The notes under the pieces: generated by a model
The model's input: the letters and a program-made list of their open reading frames with translations, nothing else
The model's database searches: none
Told to the model about the DNA's origin: nothing
Made by a program: the position numbers and the translations under genes
DNA from: an uncultured Butyrivibrio sp.
GTDB lineage: Bacteria; Bacillota; Clostridia; Lachnospirales; Lachnospiraceae
Length of the DNA: 61,274 bases
Direction of reading: 5' to 3'
Assembly (NCBI GenBank): GCA_945928575.1
Contig: CAMENP010000015.1
Coordinates: forward strand, 1 to 61,274
Shown here: one piece after another, positions 8,760 to 17,417 of the stretch
How positions within the stretch are numbered: the stretch's first letter is position 1
Layout: each line of letters starts with the position of its first letter

Positions 8760-9656
8760 TCAGTTATCCCTTGATATGAGATATCCGAACATTTCTTTAA
8801 GGAAAGTTCTCTCATCATCATCACTTCCGAGTCCTTCCAACATCTTATATGCTTCATCGGTAAGCTTTATTATATCTGACTTCGACTTATCGACTCCGTT
8901 AACTGTGACATATGTCTTCTTATCATTACGGTCATCGCTTCCCACCGGCTTGCCCAGTGTCTTCTCATCTCCGTATATATCAAGAAGATCATCCTGTATC
9001 TGGAATGCCATTCCGATACACGAACCGATCTGTTTAACCAGACTGCACTCTTTCTCACCGGCCCCGGCAAGGACAGCACCTATCATCATAGAACCTTCGA
9101 TCAATGCGCCTGTCTTATTCTCATATATATAATACATTAAATCATCATCTATCATACGGCCCGTATTAATAACATCAGCAGTCTGTCCGCCAAGCATTCC
9201 GTGTATTCCGGTCTTATCTCCGAAAATCTTCAATGCCTTTACAACCGTACCGGTATCATCTGTAAGGTCAAAAGCTTTAATGGCAGTCTCATACGCCTGA
9301 TGAAGCAGCCCGTCGCCCGCAAGAATTGCAAGCGGTTCTCCGTACTGTTTATGTGTTGTATAACGGCCTCTGCGGTAATCGTCATTATCCAGTGCCGGAA
9401 GGTCATCATGCACAAGTGAATATGTGTGCAGCATCTCCATTGCCGCCATAAAAGGCTTAACACACTCGCCATGTCCGCCAAAAAGAGTATAAAAACTCTT
9501 CATAAACACAGGCCTTAATCTCTTTCCGCCCGCATCCACGCTGTAACGCATGGCGTCAATGATTTCACTGTCATATCTGCCTGCCTCCGGTATATATGAA
9601 TCTATAATTAAATTCGTCTCTTCAACCCTTTTTGCAAGTTTATCCTTAAATATCAT
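8760..9656 (-). CDS. ispA: Farnesyl/geranyl diphosphate synthase (short-chain polyprenyl synthetase)
   Basis: The enzyme joins isopentenyl and allylic diphosphates to make C15 (or C10) prenyl diphosphate. Both Asp-rich magnesium sites are present: DDLPALDNDDYRRG (first) and QDDLLDIYGD (second), as are GGKRLRP and the conserved VHDDLPALD context. 298 aa from the ATG at 9656, the normal size for IspA; an upstream in-frame codon would add 14 residues not found in the family and lie inside xseB. The start overlaps the xseB stop by eleven bases. Product chain length cannot be read with certainty, but xseB-ispA-dxs order favours farnesyl diphosphate synthase. Confidence 0.95.
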   Translation of the reverse strand: MIFKDKLAKRVEETNLIIDSYIPEAGRYDSEIIDAMRYSVDAGGKRLRPVFMKSFYTLFGGHGECVKPFMAAMEMLHTYSLVHDDLPALDNDDYRRGRYTTHKQYGEPLAILAGDGLLHQAYETAIKAFDLTDDTGTVVKALKIFGDKTGIHGMLGGQTADVINTGRMIDDDLMYYIYENKTGALIEGSMMIGAVLAGAGEKECSLVKQIGSCIGMAFQIQDDLLDIYGDEKTLGKPVGSDDRNDKKTYVTVNGVDKSKSDIIKLTDEAYKMLEGLGSDDDERTFLKEMFGYLISRDN

Positions 9657-9849
9657 TGTCCTTATCACTGTCCTCTCCGCCGTTAAGCGTGATAACATCT
9701 TTTTCTACTTTATCAATGGCGTCATTACATTCTTTCACAAGCTTAATGCCGCTCTCATATTCCTTAAATGCATCCTCAAGTGACGTATCTTTATTGTCAA
9801 GTTTAGAAATTATTTCATCAAGCCTTGCAAGATTCTCTTCTATTGTCAT
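9646..9849 (-). CDS. xseB: Exodeoxyribonuclease VII small subunit
   Basis: XseB is the small helical subunit that coats the coiled-coil stalk of ExoVII, a single-strand DNA exonuclease. 67 aa, typical. The opening TIEENLARLDEIISKLDN and the SLEDAFKEYESGIKLVKECN block are the family signature. Its start codon shares one base with the xseA stop, so translation is coupled, as expected for subunits with a high small:large ratio. The acidic C-terminal tail (GGEDSDKDND) is not conserved. Confidence 0.95.
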   Translation of the reverse strand: MTIEENLARLDEIISKLDNKDTSLEDAFKEYESGIKLVKECNDAIDKVEKDVITLNGGEDSDKDNDI

Positions 9850-11057
9850 TATCCCTGCCTCGCTCTCTTCTTTGTATCTGTAACAGCAGCATATATAACA
9901 CCATCGCTTACGTTGACTTTCAGGATATCGTCAGTCTTTACCATATCAGTGCTTGTAACCGCACGGCCTTTATCATCTTCAACATATGAATACCCGCCTG
10001 TCAGCCTTGATACCGGTGAAAGCGCTTCAAGCTTGGCGGCGCGTATCTTAAGTTCATTCCGCCTGCTGTTGATCATATCCTTCATCAACGTGTCAAGCTG
10101 TCTGTTCTTCAGCAAAATATCATGCTTTCTTCTCTCTATAATACCGGAAGGTGATAATGCTTCTATCTTTGCCCTGCATGCGTCGACTCTGTATCGTATA
10201 TTATCAATCAGGCCATTCATTCTGTTATTCAGCCTGTCCCTGTAAGCGTCAATCCGGTTAATAAGCTGTCCCATATCACATACCGCAAGCTCCGCCGCTG
10301 CCGACGGGGTCGGTGCCCGCATATCCGCCACGAAATCCGCAATTGTAAAATCCGTCTCATGTCCTACCGCTGATATAACCGGAACATGGCATTCAAAAAT
10401 CGCCCTTGCGATATTCTCATTATTAAACGCCCACAAATCTTCTATCGAACCGCCTCCGCGCCCGACTATCATAACATCCACGCCATACCGTTCCAGTGCC
10501 TCAATACCATGGCATATACTTAAAACTGCACCATCGCCCTGCACAAGCGCCGGGTATAGCACGATCTGTACATACGGATTCCTGCGCTTCGATACATTAA
10601 TTATATCCTGGATAGCTGCTCCGGTGGATGCCGTAACAACACCTACCTTAGCTGAATAATAAGGAATGGGCTGCTTGTACATGTCATCAAACATTCCCAT
10701 CTCCTCGAGTTCCTTCTTAAGTGCCAGATACCGCTCGTAAAGTTCTCCCATTCCAGCACGCTCTATCCTGGATGCATACAGTTGGTACTTTCCGTCCCTT
10801 GCAAACACTGTAATCTTACCCGTGACAACAATTTTCATCCCATTCTCGAGTCTGAAATCAAGTCCGTTCCGGTTTCCCGCAAACATTATTACGGAAAGCG
10901 CATTATTATTGTCCTTAACGGTAAAATATATATGTCCCGACGGGTGATATTTGCAATTACTCACTTCACCCGTGACATTGACACGGTTTAACACGAAATC
11001 AGTGTCAAACATATTCCTGATATAATTATTGATCTGTTCAACGGTATATATTTTCAT
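9849..11057 (-). CDS. xseA: Exodeoxyribonuclease VII large subunit
   Basis: Catalytic subunit of ExoVII, which degrades single-stranded DNA from both ends. The 402-aa protein has an N-terminal OB-fold (about residues 15-100, VNVTGEVSNCKYHPSGHIYF), a catalytic domain with VGVVTASTGAAIQDI, VGRGGGSIEDLWAFN and the highly conserved DMRAPTPSAAAELA, then a coiled-coil stalk (about 285-350). Family length 400-450. AGGA precedes the ATG and nusB ends eight bases upstream, so it belongs to the asp23-nusB-xse-isp-dxs transcription unit. Confidence 0.96.
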   Translation of the reverse strand: MKIYTVEQINNYIRNMFDTDFVLNRVNVTGEVSNCKYHPSGHIYFTVKDNNNALSVIMFAGNRNGLDFRLENGMKIVVTGKITVFARDGKYQLYASRIERAGMGELYERYLALKKELEEMGMFDDMYKQPIPYYSAKVGVVTASTGAAIQDIINVSKRRNPYVQIVLYPALVQGDGAVLSICHGIEALERYGVDVMIVGRGGGSIEDLWAFNNENIARAIFECHVPVISAVGHETDFTIADFVADMRAPTPSAAAELAVCDMGQLINRIDAYRDRLNNRMNGLIDNIRYRVDACRAKIEALSPSGIIERRKHDILLKNRQLDTLMKDMINSRRNELKIRAAKLEALSPVSRLTGGYSYVEDDKGRAVTSTDMVKTDDILKVNVSDGVIYAAVTDTKKRARQG

Positions 11058-11065
11058 TCCGGTTC

Positions 11066-11536
11066 CTAAAGCATTTTGGCAAGCACGCCGTTAACAAACG
11101 AGCGTGATTTCACATCACAATATTTCTTAGCCAATTCAACCGCCTCATTGATAGCGATGGCAGGCTTAATTCCGTCGTATTTCAATTCAAACACGGCAAC
11201 TCTTAATATAGCAAGCTCAGCCTTTCCGATCCTTCCAAGCGCCCATCCGTCACACGCAGCTTCTATCTGCTTGTCTATCTCAGGCACAAGTGCGGCGATC
11301 TGCTCTGCTCTTGACTGGATCTCGGCTCTGTCCATATCCGATATAACCGCGCAGTCAAGTTCATCATCGTCCTCATCCTTCTCAACCGGACCCTTCCTGT
11401 ACATAATAGGAACAATCTTCTCAGGTACTCTCGCATCAAAATAGAGCGCTGCCTGTTCAGCGAAATCCTCCTGACCATAAAAATCATATCTGAACAGTAT
11501 TCTGAATACATGTTCTCTGATTGTACTTCTCTTCAT
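11066..11536 (-). CDS. nusB: Transcription antitermination factor NusB
   Basis: NusB binds boxA RNA with NusE (S10) and supports antitermination of rRNA operons. The C-terminal half carries the family pattern VPEIDKQIEAACDGWALGRI followed by AELAILRVAVFEL and KPAIAINEAVELAKKY. The N-terminus STIREHVFRILFRYDFYG is canonical. I use the ATG at 11536, with AGAGGT five bases upstream, giving 156 aa; longer starts have no ribosome site and cross the terminator before the gene. An acidic insert around residues 55-70 (EKDEDDDELD) is a lineage feature. Confidence 0.95.
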   Translation of the reverse strand: MKRSTIREHVFRILFRYDFYGQEDFAEQAALYFDARVPEKIVPIMYRKGPVEKDEDDDELDCAVISDMDRAEIQSRAEQIAALVPEIDKQIEAACDGWALGRIGKAELAILRVAVFELKYDGIKPAIAINEAVELAKKYCDVKSRSFVNGVLAKML

Positions 11537-11560
11537 AGTATACCTCTGTGTGTTATTTTT

Positions 11561-11595
11561 TATAAAAATTAGAGTGCCAAAATGCATGACACTCT
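11561..11595 (-). terminator. Weak terminator or attenuator between asp23 and nusB
   Basis: On the minus strand AGAGTG (11590-11595) pairs with CACTCT (11571-11576) around a 13-base loop, followed by AATTTTTATAAAAAAT. The stem is only about six to eight pairs, so some read-through into nusB is expected. It would let Asp23 be made in excess over the downstream genes. Confidence 0.5.
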
Positions 11596-11634
11596 GATTA
11601 TACAATAAATATCTGAAATTAAAAAGTCCTAAAA

Positions 11635-12015
11635 TCAGTTTTTGGAGACTGTTACATCAGAAACTATTACATTAACTTCCGCAACGCTTAGTCCGGTCAT
11701 GTTCTCAATGGCCTGGCTTACTCTTTCCTGAATGTTACGGCTTATCTCAGGTATGCTGTAACCGTACTTGATATTCACGGTAATCTGCACAAATACGGTA
11801 TCATCCACCATCTTAAGACGGATTCCTTTGGACAGATTCTTGATTCCCATCTTGGCAACAATCTCATTCGTGATGTTACCTACAAGTGACTCTACTCCTT
11901 CAACTTCGGTAGCCGCAATACCGGCGATAACCGATACAACCTGTTCCGAAATCTTTATTCTTCCTATATTCTCATCGCAATCGTATGACTTCTCTGCTGC
12001 TGTATTCTCTGCCAT
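11635..12015 (-). CDS. Asp23/Gls24 family envelope stress protein
   Basis: Asp23/Gls24 (DUF322) proteins are abundant, membrane-associated or cytosolic proteins linked to cell-envelope homeostasis in Firmicutes. The 126-aa protein has the complete domain: IGRIKISEQVVSVIAGIAATEVEGVESLVGN, then a variable middle and IQERVSQAIENMTGLSVAEVNVIV. The ATG at 12015 is chosen because AGGAGG lies eight bases upstream; a longer reading would begin inside the promoter. It heads the nusB-xseA unit, a common clostridial arrangement. Confidence 0.93.
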   Translation of the reverse strand: MAENTAAEKSYDCDENIGRIKISEQVVSVIAGIAATEVEGVESLVGNITNEIVAKMGIKNLSKGIRLKMVDDTVFVQITVNIKYGYSIPEISRNIQERVSQAIENMTGLSVAEVNVIVSDVTVSKN

Positions 12016-12066
12016 AACTTTATCCTCCTGAATATCCTCGCGTAATCTGCTGGTTCTGTTAAATTC

Positions 12067-12095
12067 ATTATAATAAAAAAACAAATATTTTGCAA
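12067..12095 (-). promoter_or_regulatory. Sigma-A type promoter for asp23-nusB-xse-ispA-dxs unit
   Basis: On the minus strand TTGCAA (12090-12095), 17 bases, then TATAAT (12067-12072). The start site would be near 12060, giving a leader of about 45 bases before asp23. It lies directly after the spoIIIAH stop and separates the sporulation operon from the housekeeping genes. Confidence 0.72.
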
Positions 12096-12110
12096 TTACT
12101 TATTGCAAAA
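12079..12110 (-). terminator. AT-rich hairpin at the spoIIIAH stop codon
   Basis: TTTTGCAA at 12103-12110 pairs with TTGCAAAA at 12088-12095 around the stop codon, and a T-rich stretch ending in a run of T follows on the minus strand (to 12074). It probably terminates the spoIIIA operon. Its second arm is also the -35 region of the asp23 promoter. Confidence 0.5.
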
Positions 12111-12777
12111 TTCCCTCACCTGACGGTGCGGCAGGTGTCGTTGCTTCTTCCTGTTCCGGAGTTGTTTCCGTCTCGCCTTCGGTCTCCGAATCCGCGGATA
12201 CCGCCTGTGTATCATCTTTAGCCGGAGTAATGGATGTTATTGTCAGATTTTCAATCGAGCATCCCGTCTTACGCGTAACTATATCTTCAATCTGGGCACG
12301 GTTCGTGTCTGTGAGTTCCGCTGTCTCCACAACAACATCAACCTGGCCGCCTGTCATTGACACTATTACATTTTCAAAGCCTTTGGCTTCAAGAAGGAGT
12401 TCTGCTGCGGCTTCTTTCTCGGATGCATCTGCGATCGCAACCATATCGGACACTGCCTGGGCTTTGGCATCCTCTGACAATTCGGCGTTGTTGATAACTT
12501 CAAGCAGTGTTTCCTTTCCGGATGCCCTTACCTGCTCCCGCTCTAATTTGGCGCTTATTATAAACTGCGAATTAACACTTGATGTGAACACTGTCGCGCC
12601 CGGATCATCAAGATCATTACTCACTATATCCGCACTTTCACTCTCTGTGGTGTTCTTGGTACTTTTGTTTCTGTTTCTTATGTTATCTGAATAATTTATG
12701 TACCCGGCAACAGCAATCATGAGTGCCAGGGCCGTAATAATAATCTGATTTTTCCTGAAGATTTTTTTCAAAATCAT
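12100..12777 (-). CDS. spoIIIAH: Stage III sporulation protein AH
   Basis: SpoIIIAH is the mother-cell component that pairs with forespore SpoIIQ to build the channel across the two septal membranes. 225 aa, with one membrane segment near the N-terminus (about residues 10-27) and the YscJ/FliF-like ring domain at about 105-180 (SEDAKAQAVSDMVAIADASEKE and the GFENVIVSMTGGQVDVVV block). The last 35 residues are a low-complexity acidic T/E/P tail with no family counterpart. The start overlaps the spoIIIAG stop as ATGA. Confidence 0.93.
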   Translation of the reverse strand: MILKKIFRKNQIIITALALMIAVAGYINYSDNIRNRNKSTKNTTESESADIVSNDLDDPGATVFTSSVNSQFIISAKLEREQVRASGKETLLEVINNAELSEDAKAQAVSDMVAIADASEKEAAAELLLEAKGFENVIVSMTGGQVDVVVETAELTDTNRAQIEDIVTRKTGCSIENLTITSITPAKDDTQAVSADSETEGETETTPEQEEATTPAAPSGEGILQ

Positions 12778-13355
12778 ACCTCCATTTTTAATACTTTTAT
12801 TTTATTGACCGAGATACCCAGAAGTGCACTTGCTGCTTTGGTGATTTCAGACACTGTGCGCGCATCATCTCCGCCTTCAGCTAATATAAGAACTCCCTGT
12901 ATTTCCGGCACCAGTTCCTCTGTTATAAAAGGACTTTTTACGCTGCCGTTATCCGTGTATATAACCGATTCATCCGATGTTTTCTGTGATGATTTACGGC
13001 TGCCGCCCGCGCCGTCCGTCTCATCCGTTATATTCTCGCTCTCCGATTTCTGCACACATGGGACCATTCTCCCATTATTCGCTGCGGTTATCACAACCTT
13101 CGCCCGGCCGACGCCTTCGCATGCGGCAAGCGCCTGTGAAAGTTCTTTTTCCAGTTCCGATATATAATACGAACTGTCAGCCTGCGTTTCTTTAACCGCT
13201 GTATCTGTACTCTTTGCTTTGGCCGTGGATGACTTAACAGGAATATTAATGATGATAAGCAGTACACCGGCTAGAAGAAAAATAAGAAGTTTGTCTTTAG
13301 ATGCTATTTTTGAAAGAATTTTTTTCCACTTGTCAGGCACTTTAATATTCATCAT
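12774..13355 (-). CDS. spoIIIAG: Stage III sporulation protein AG
   Basis: SpoIIIAG forms a large ring in the mother-cell membrane facing the forespore. 193 aa: a membrane segment at about 21-39, a conserved YYISELEKELSQALAACEGVGRAKVVITA block (ring-building motif split by a variable acidic loop), and a C-terminal half with VQGVLILAEGGDDARTVSEI and SALLGISVNKIKVLKM. Length is near that of other SpoIIIAG proteins (about 190-230). Confidence 0.93.
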   Translation of the reverse strand: MMNIKVPDKWKKILSKIASKDKLLIFLLAGVLLIIINIPVKSSTAKAKSTDTAVKETQADSSYYISELEKELSQALAACEGVGRAKVVITAANNGRMVPCVQKSESENITDETDGAGGSRKSSQKTSDESVIYTDNGSVKSPFITEELVPEIQGVLILAEGGDDARTVSEITKAASALLGISVNKIKVLKMEV

Positions 13356-13376
13356 ATACTCCCTTATCTAAACCTC

Positions 13377-13964
13377 CTAAACTATATTTACATATATATT
13401 ACGCTTTGACAGATTATAGAAGTCGGATAAATAATTTTTTATCCTGATTGAAAGAAGTTCTTCATTCATATCATCCGGGTCCCTGTCTATTACTATTTTG
13501 TCCACATCTATGTGGTTTCTGTCATATGCGCTTTCCCTTGTCACGTTTACGGTTATCCCCGTAATCTGTCCGAACGTATCGGATGTGGCATCGGTGTCTA
13601 TCGTGACGGACGAATCCTTATATCCGGCACCCAGACCGGTTACATACTCCTTTATATCTGAGTTTATCTTATCGGTATACTCACCCACGATAAGCCGGGA
13701 CCGTTCTTCGTCCGCAGCCTCAAGTCCGGCCCGAAGTTCCGCCGACATTTCATCACTTCCCGCTTTGAGATATATTTTATTATAGTTATCATCAGCTCCG
13801 ATAAGTTCTCCGAGCGGACGTATCAGCAGAATAACCATCACTATTCCAAGAAAAAGTTTGATATATTTAAGGTATTTTCCGTCCGGCACAAGATTTTGTA
13901 CCAATGTTGAAATTATATAGAAAATTGCAATATTTTTTACCCACTTAATAAGATACTCCATCAT
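13377..13964 (-). CDS. spoIIIAF: Stage III sporulation protein AF
   Basis: SpoIIIAF is an inner component of the SpoIIIA-SpoIIQ complex. 195 aa with two predicted membrane helices (about residues 8-26 and 34-54, YLKYIKLFLGIVMVILLIRPL) followed by a soluble domain containing ITGITVNVT and a C-terminal KNYLSDFYNLSKRNIYV. Starts four bases after spoIIIAE, so co-translated. Confidence 0.92.
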   Translation of the reverse strand: MMEYLIKWVKNIAIFYIISTLVQNLVPDGKYLKYIKLFLGIVMVILLIRPLGELIGADDNYNKIYLKAGSDEMSAELRAGLEAADEERSRLIVGEYTDKINSDIKEYVTGLGAGYKDSSVTIDTDATSDTFGQITGITVNVTRESAYDRNHIDVDKIVIDRDPDDMNEELLSIRIKNYLSDFYNLSKRNIYVNIV

Positions 13965-13967
13965 CTC

Positions 13968-15074
13968 TCACACCGTCCTGTTGGTTGAATAACACACGAT
14001 TGCCATTGTAAGCAGAAAGAAAACCACACCGTACAATAAAGTCTTGGCCAAAAGCACAATACTTTCATATATCCCGTTGACTGCGTTGGAAATTCTCTTA
14101 TCCGATACCGGTTCGAGCAATGCTCCCGCAAGCTTATATCCTATTGACATTGCCACCGCTTTGATCACCGGGACAAAACACAACACAACAACCGCGATCA
14201 TCGATGCCATACCGATTGAATTCTTAATTAGTGTGCCGGATCCAAGTACCAGTCCCGATACCGATGTCAGAACGCCGCCCACCCCCGGGATCATTGATGC
14301 CGCCTTTCCGAGCGCCGATGTCTTTAAACTGTCCATAACCGGATTTATCATGCTTTGTATGATATTTATTCCTATTACGCACGAAAGAAGTGCTTTTAAA
14401 ATCCACTCAATCACTGTTTTCAACAGTTCACATATACGCGTGAAGACATTTTCTTCGGTAATATTGTTAATAAAATTAAAGACCATATAGATATATATCA
14501 TTGGAATGATAAAGTCACATAAGAGTTTCTGGATTATAACAATAAGTATGGTTATAATGCTGTAAAATGAAGTTGCGCTGGAACTTCCCGCTGCGAATCC
14601 GACCGAAAGCGTATATATAGGAACAACCGCCTCCATAAATTCAAGCAGACTGTTCATTGCTTCCGTCACAAGGTTTGCCGCAATCACATATCCGCTCATC
14701 AGCGTTCCCATAAGCAGCATAAATGTAATATAGAACCCCGTCTGTGCTATGCTCCCTTTTAAGAAAGCTGATGCCACATTCATAAATACCGCTGCAGCCA
14801 CACCTATTATGATTATTCTGATTATAAGAGCTTTCTGGGCAGCGAGTTCCGAAAAAAGCGAATCGAGAAGTGCCTGTCCCAGCCCGGTAAGACTCTTATC
14901 CGTCTCTCCCGAGAAAAAAAGCCTTACCGTCTCTTTGAAATCAAAATCCGTACCGCTCATGACATTGTCAATCTGCGAAAAATCATAATCATCCGGTTCT
15001 GCAGCCGTAACTTTTACGCGAATAAGCGTTGCCGCAGCCATGAATGCAATTATAAAAATCACAATTTTTTTCAT
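13968..15074 (-). CDS. spoIIIAE: Stage III sporulation protein AE
   Basis: SpoIIIAE is the large polytopic subunit of the SpoIIIA channel. 368 aa with an N-terminal signal peptide (residues 1-24, ending TAA|EPDD), then about seven to eight membrane segments from residue 85 onward. The GVGGVLTSVSGLVLGSGTL block and the C-terminal YGVVFFLLTMAIVCYSTNR are typical. Length close to the Bacillus protein (about 400). One base separates it from spoIIIAD. Confidence 0.94.
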   Translation of the reverse strand: MKKIVIFIIAFMAAATLIRVKVTAAEPDDYDFSQIDNVMSGTDFDFKETVRLFFSGETDKSLTGLGQALLDSLFSELAAQKALIIRIIIIGVAAAVFMNVASAFLKGSIAQTGFYITFMLLMGTLMSGYVIAANLVTEAMNSLLEFMEAVVPIYTLSVGFAAGSSSATSFYSIITILIVIIQKLLCDFIIPMIYIYMVFNFINNITEENVFTRICELLKTVIEWILKALLSCVIGINIIQSMINPVMDSLKTSALGKAASMIPGVGGVLTSVSGLVLGSGTLIKNSIGMASMIAVVVLCFVPVIKAVAMSIGYKLAGALLEPVSDKRISNAVNGIYESIVLLAKTLLYGVVFFLLTMAIVCYSTNRTV

Positions 15075-15075
15075 A

Positions 15076-15459
15076 TCATATACTGCTTTCTATCGTGTTT
15101 ATAAGTGCTGTAACCACTGGCAGACTGACCGCAAGCAATGATATTTTGGCAAATATCTCTATCTGTGATGCAACCGCCTGATATCCGGCATCCCGGCACA
15201 TTGACGATGCGAACTCAGACACATAGGCTATTCCTGTCATTTTGACAAGTATTGTGATATACCGGCTTTCAACACCCACATGCCCCATAAAACCATTCAC
15301 GGATTCGATCACGATTCTTATTTTGGCTGTCACATAGCAGAATACAACTGCCGCTGTCACAAGTGCCACGATCTGGGCATATTCGCTGCGGCTGTTTTTC
15401 ATGATGATTGAAAGCATAACTCCCGCAACGCCTATGACCGCCACCTTAACTATATCCAT
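15076..15459 (-). CDS. spoIIIAD: Stage III sporulation protein AD
   Basis: Small integral membrane subunit of the SpoIIIA channel. 127 aa with four hydrophobic stretches, SEYAQIVALVTAAVVFCYV and the characteristic VKMTGIAYVSEFASSMCRDAGY. Family length 125-130. Lies ten bases after spoIIIAC, to which it is distantly related in sequence and topology. Confidence 0.94.
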   Translation of the reverse strand: MDIVKVAVIGVAGVMLSIIMKNSRSEYAQIVALVTAAVVFCYVTAKIRIVIESVNGFMGHVGVESRYITILVKMTGIAYVSEFASSMCRDAGYQAVASQIEIFAKISLLAVSLPVVTALINTIESSI

Positions 15460-15469
15460 ACCGCACCCC

Positions 15470-15664
15470 TTACAGTGAGAAAATATCCTTAATGCTCTGA
15501 AACAAATCCTTGATGTACGGTATTATCCAGAACAGTACAAGTACAAGTCCCGCAAGACTTGTAAGGAACGCCTGTTCCTCCCTCCCGCTGTGTTTCAACA
15601 CCTGATAAATTACGGATACCAGTATTCCCACGGCGGCTATTTTAAAAATCAATCCAACTTCCAC
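15470..15664 (-). CDS. spoIIIAC: Stage III sporulation protein AC
   Basis: A 64-aa membrane protein with two helices (residues 3-22 and 31-52), the usual size and pattern for SpoIIIAC (IFKIAAVGILVSVIYQVLKHSGREEQAF). Part of the mother-cell export complex. Fourteen bases after spoIIIAB. Confidence 0.94.
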   Translation of the reverse strand: MEVGLIFKIAAVGILVSVIYQVLKHSGREEQAFLTSLAGLVLVLFWIIPYIKDLFQSIKDIFSL

Positions 15665-15678
15665 TTATGTACACCCTC

Positions 15679-16206
15679 TCATATTATAATAATTGATATT
15701 ACCACCCCAAGCATGACTCCGAGGCTCCTGTAAAGTCTTGTTTTGGCGGGCAGGCATTTTTCCATATCGCTTATCGCAGTCTCCACTTCCTGCATATATG
15801 CATCTATGACATTCTGCTGCGTCCTGCCGTCACTTAATCCCATGCTGTTTCCGAGTGCGATCAGCCGTTCTTTCTCAGCTTCGGATAAATGCGACATAAC
15901 CAGTCCCTTTGTAAATTCTTCCTCCCATATCTGTCCGAACGGACACTCTTTAATTTCCGAATTTCTGTTTGAAAGTGATGTAAGTATTCCGTTAAACGGT
16001 GCCGTAACACGCTGTGCAATGCTGCCTGCTGCCTCTAACAAAGGCGTCATGCCGTAACCGATTTCCCCCCGCAGGAGAAACATTATTTTCTTTAATTCCC
16101 GCAGTTCAAGAAGCCTGCGCTTCAAATCCCTGCTTAACACCCATCCGTACGCCGATGTAGAAAAAACAATGAACGCTATGCCGCATATCTTGGTAAATGT
16201 ACTCAT
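15679..16206 (-). CDS. spoIIIAB: Stage III sporulation protein AB
   Basis: SpoIIIAB is the membrane protein thought to partner the SpoIIIAA ATPase, resembling type II secretion/pilus F proteins. 175 aa with N- and C-terminal membrane helices around a cytosolic region containing LRELKKIMFLLRGEIGYGMTPL (family hallmark). Overlaps the spoIIIAA stop by four bases (ATGA). Confidence 0.93.
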   Translation of the reverse strand: MSTFTKICGIAFIVFSTSAYGWVLSRDLKRRLLELRELKKIMFLLRGEIGYGMTPLLEAAGSIAQRVTAPFNGILTSLSNRNSEIKECPFGQIWEEEFTKGLVMSHLSEAEKERLIALGNSMGLSDGRTQQNVIDAYMQEVETAISDMEKCLPAKTRLYRSLGVMLGVVISIIII

Positions 16207-17126
16207 ATTATATTTCCCTCCCCGTCATATATCCCGGTTATGCTGCCGATATGTTCCCTGTTGCCTAACAGGATTATCCTTCCGAAAACTTTTTCCCCAA
16301 GCAGCGGTTTTAACGGTATTTTATGATACAGCTCTTCCATACTTGTCGCGTGAACCGTGGCAATTATACGGCAGCCGCAGTTTACCGCATACCGTATCGC
16401 CCGCACATCATCATCACTTCCGATTTCATCAACCGCGACCACTCCCGGGCTCATGCTTCGTATTAACATCATCATGCCTTGGGATTTCATACATCCGTCA
16501 AGCACATCCGTCCTCATTCCGACATCGTTCTGCGGCACTCCCATGTTACACGCCGCTATTTCACTGCGCTCATCCGCAATTCCCACAGTCATTCCCGCAT
16601 GCCCCATGAAACCGTCCGAAATATTTCTCACGATATCGCGTAGAAGCGTTGTTTTTCCGCAGCATGGCGCTGATACTATCAATGTATTATATATATCCGT
16701 GCCCGTGCTTTCATACAATTTGTCCATTATCATATCAGAGCAGCCGCGTATCTGGTGCGCCACTCTTATATTTACGGCACAGATATTCCGTATTGTTTTT
16801 ATCGAACCGGCCTCATACACAACCCGTCCGCACAGACCGACCCTGTTGCCTCCGTTCATCGTGATAAAGCCTTTTTTTATCTCCTCCTCGTAAGCATATA
16901 GAGAATAATTGCTTATGTATTCGAGAGTTTCCTTTATATCCTCTTTCTCAACAATTACCGGACTGCCGTCCTTCGTGGCGATGCGTTCCCCTCCGCTCAT
17001 GCACACGATCATTGGCCTTCCGGTTCTGATCCTTATCTCCCTTATGTCACTTATATTTTCCCAGCCTGCAAAAAAGCCGCGCAGTCTTACCGAAAGATAA
17101 TTGATTACATTATTGTTTACGTCCAT
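16203..17126 (-). CDS. spoIIIAA: Stage III sporulation protein AA (ATPase)
   Basis: SpoIIIAA is the cytosolic, secretion-type ATPase that powers or gates the SpoIIIA-SpoIIQ channel in the mother cell. 307 aa: the N-terminal domain has DIREIRIRTGRPMIV and GFITMNGGNRVGLCGR, and the P-loop is APCCGKTTLLRD with the Walker B region GVVAVDEIGSDDD. ATG at 17126 is chosen because AAGGAGGT sits seven bases upstream; a longer reading would add seven residues lacking a ribosome site. First gene of the eight-gene operon, which is sigma-E controlled in Bacillus. Confidence 0.95.
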   Translation of the reverse strand: MDVNNNVINYLSVRLRGFFAGWENISDIREIRIRTGRPMIVCMSGGERIATKDGSPVIVEKEDIKETLEYISNYSLYAYEEEIKKGFITMNGGNRVGLCGRVVYEAGSIKTIRNICAVNIRVAHQIRGCSDMIMDKLYESTGTDIYNTLIVSAPCCGKTTLLRDIVRNISDGFMGHAGMTVGIADERSEIAACNMGVPQNDVGMRTDVLDGCMKSQGMMMLIRSMSPGVVAVDEIGSDDDVRAIRYAVNCGCRIIATVHATSMEELYHKIPLKPLLGEKVFGRIILLGNREHIGSITGIYDGEGNII

Positions 17127-17145
17127 ATGTCCAACCTCCTTAGTC

Positions 17146-17175
17146 ATTTATATGTCCTACATGTCCGGCATATGA
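17146..17175 (-). promoter_or_regulatory. Possible sigma-E promoter of the spoIIIA operon
   Basis: On the minus strand TCATATG (17169-17175), 14 bases, then CATATAAAT (17146-17154), resembling the sigma-E pattern (ATATT then CATACAAT). The predicted leader would be very short, about 14 bases, with the ribosome site at the 5' end, so this is tentative. Confidence 0.3.
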
Positions 17176-17186
17176 ACGTAAATTAT

Positions 17187-17417
17187 TCAACTGTCAATTC
17201 TATCAATTGCATTCAGATATCGTAACATTCTATTTGGTTTATTATTAAGCGATTCTAAAAACCGATTCTGTATATATCCCGAATATTCTGTATTCTTCAA
17301 TTCTGCATCTTTTTGTTTTACTATTCTGACAACCTCTTCACACTCTTCATCACTAAGCTGATTAATAAAACATTCTTGTGTCATTATCCATTCGCAACAA
17401 TTAAGATTATATTTCAC
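17187..17417 (-). pseudogene. Small unrecognised ORF, probably the remnant of a longer gene
   Basis: A 76-aa reading frame (GTG start at 17417; an internal ATG at 17384 is the other possibility). I do not recognise the protein. It is charged, with a DEECEEVVRIVKQKDAELKN helix-like stretch and three cysteines near the N-terminus. Neither start has a clear ribosome site. The same frame stays open for about 32 codons upstream, to near 17507, and reads as credible protein, but has no ATG, GTG or TTG there; it stops exactly where the T tract of the DUF368 terminator begins. That pattern fits a 5'-truncated gene rather than an intact small one. Composition is more AT-rich than its neighbours. Confidence 0.4.
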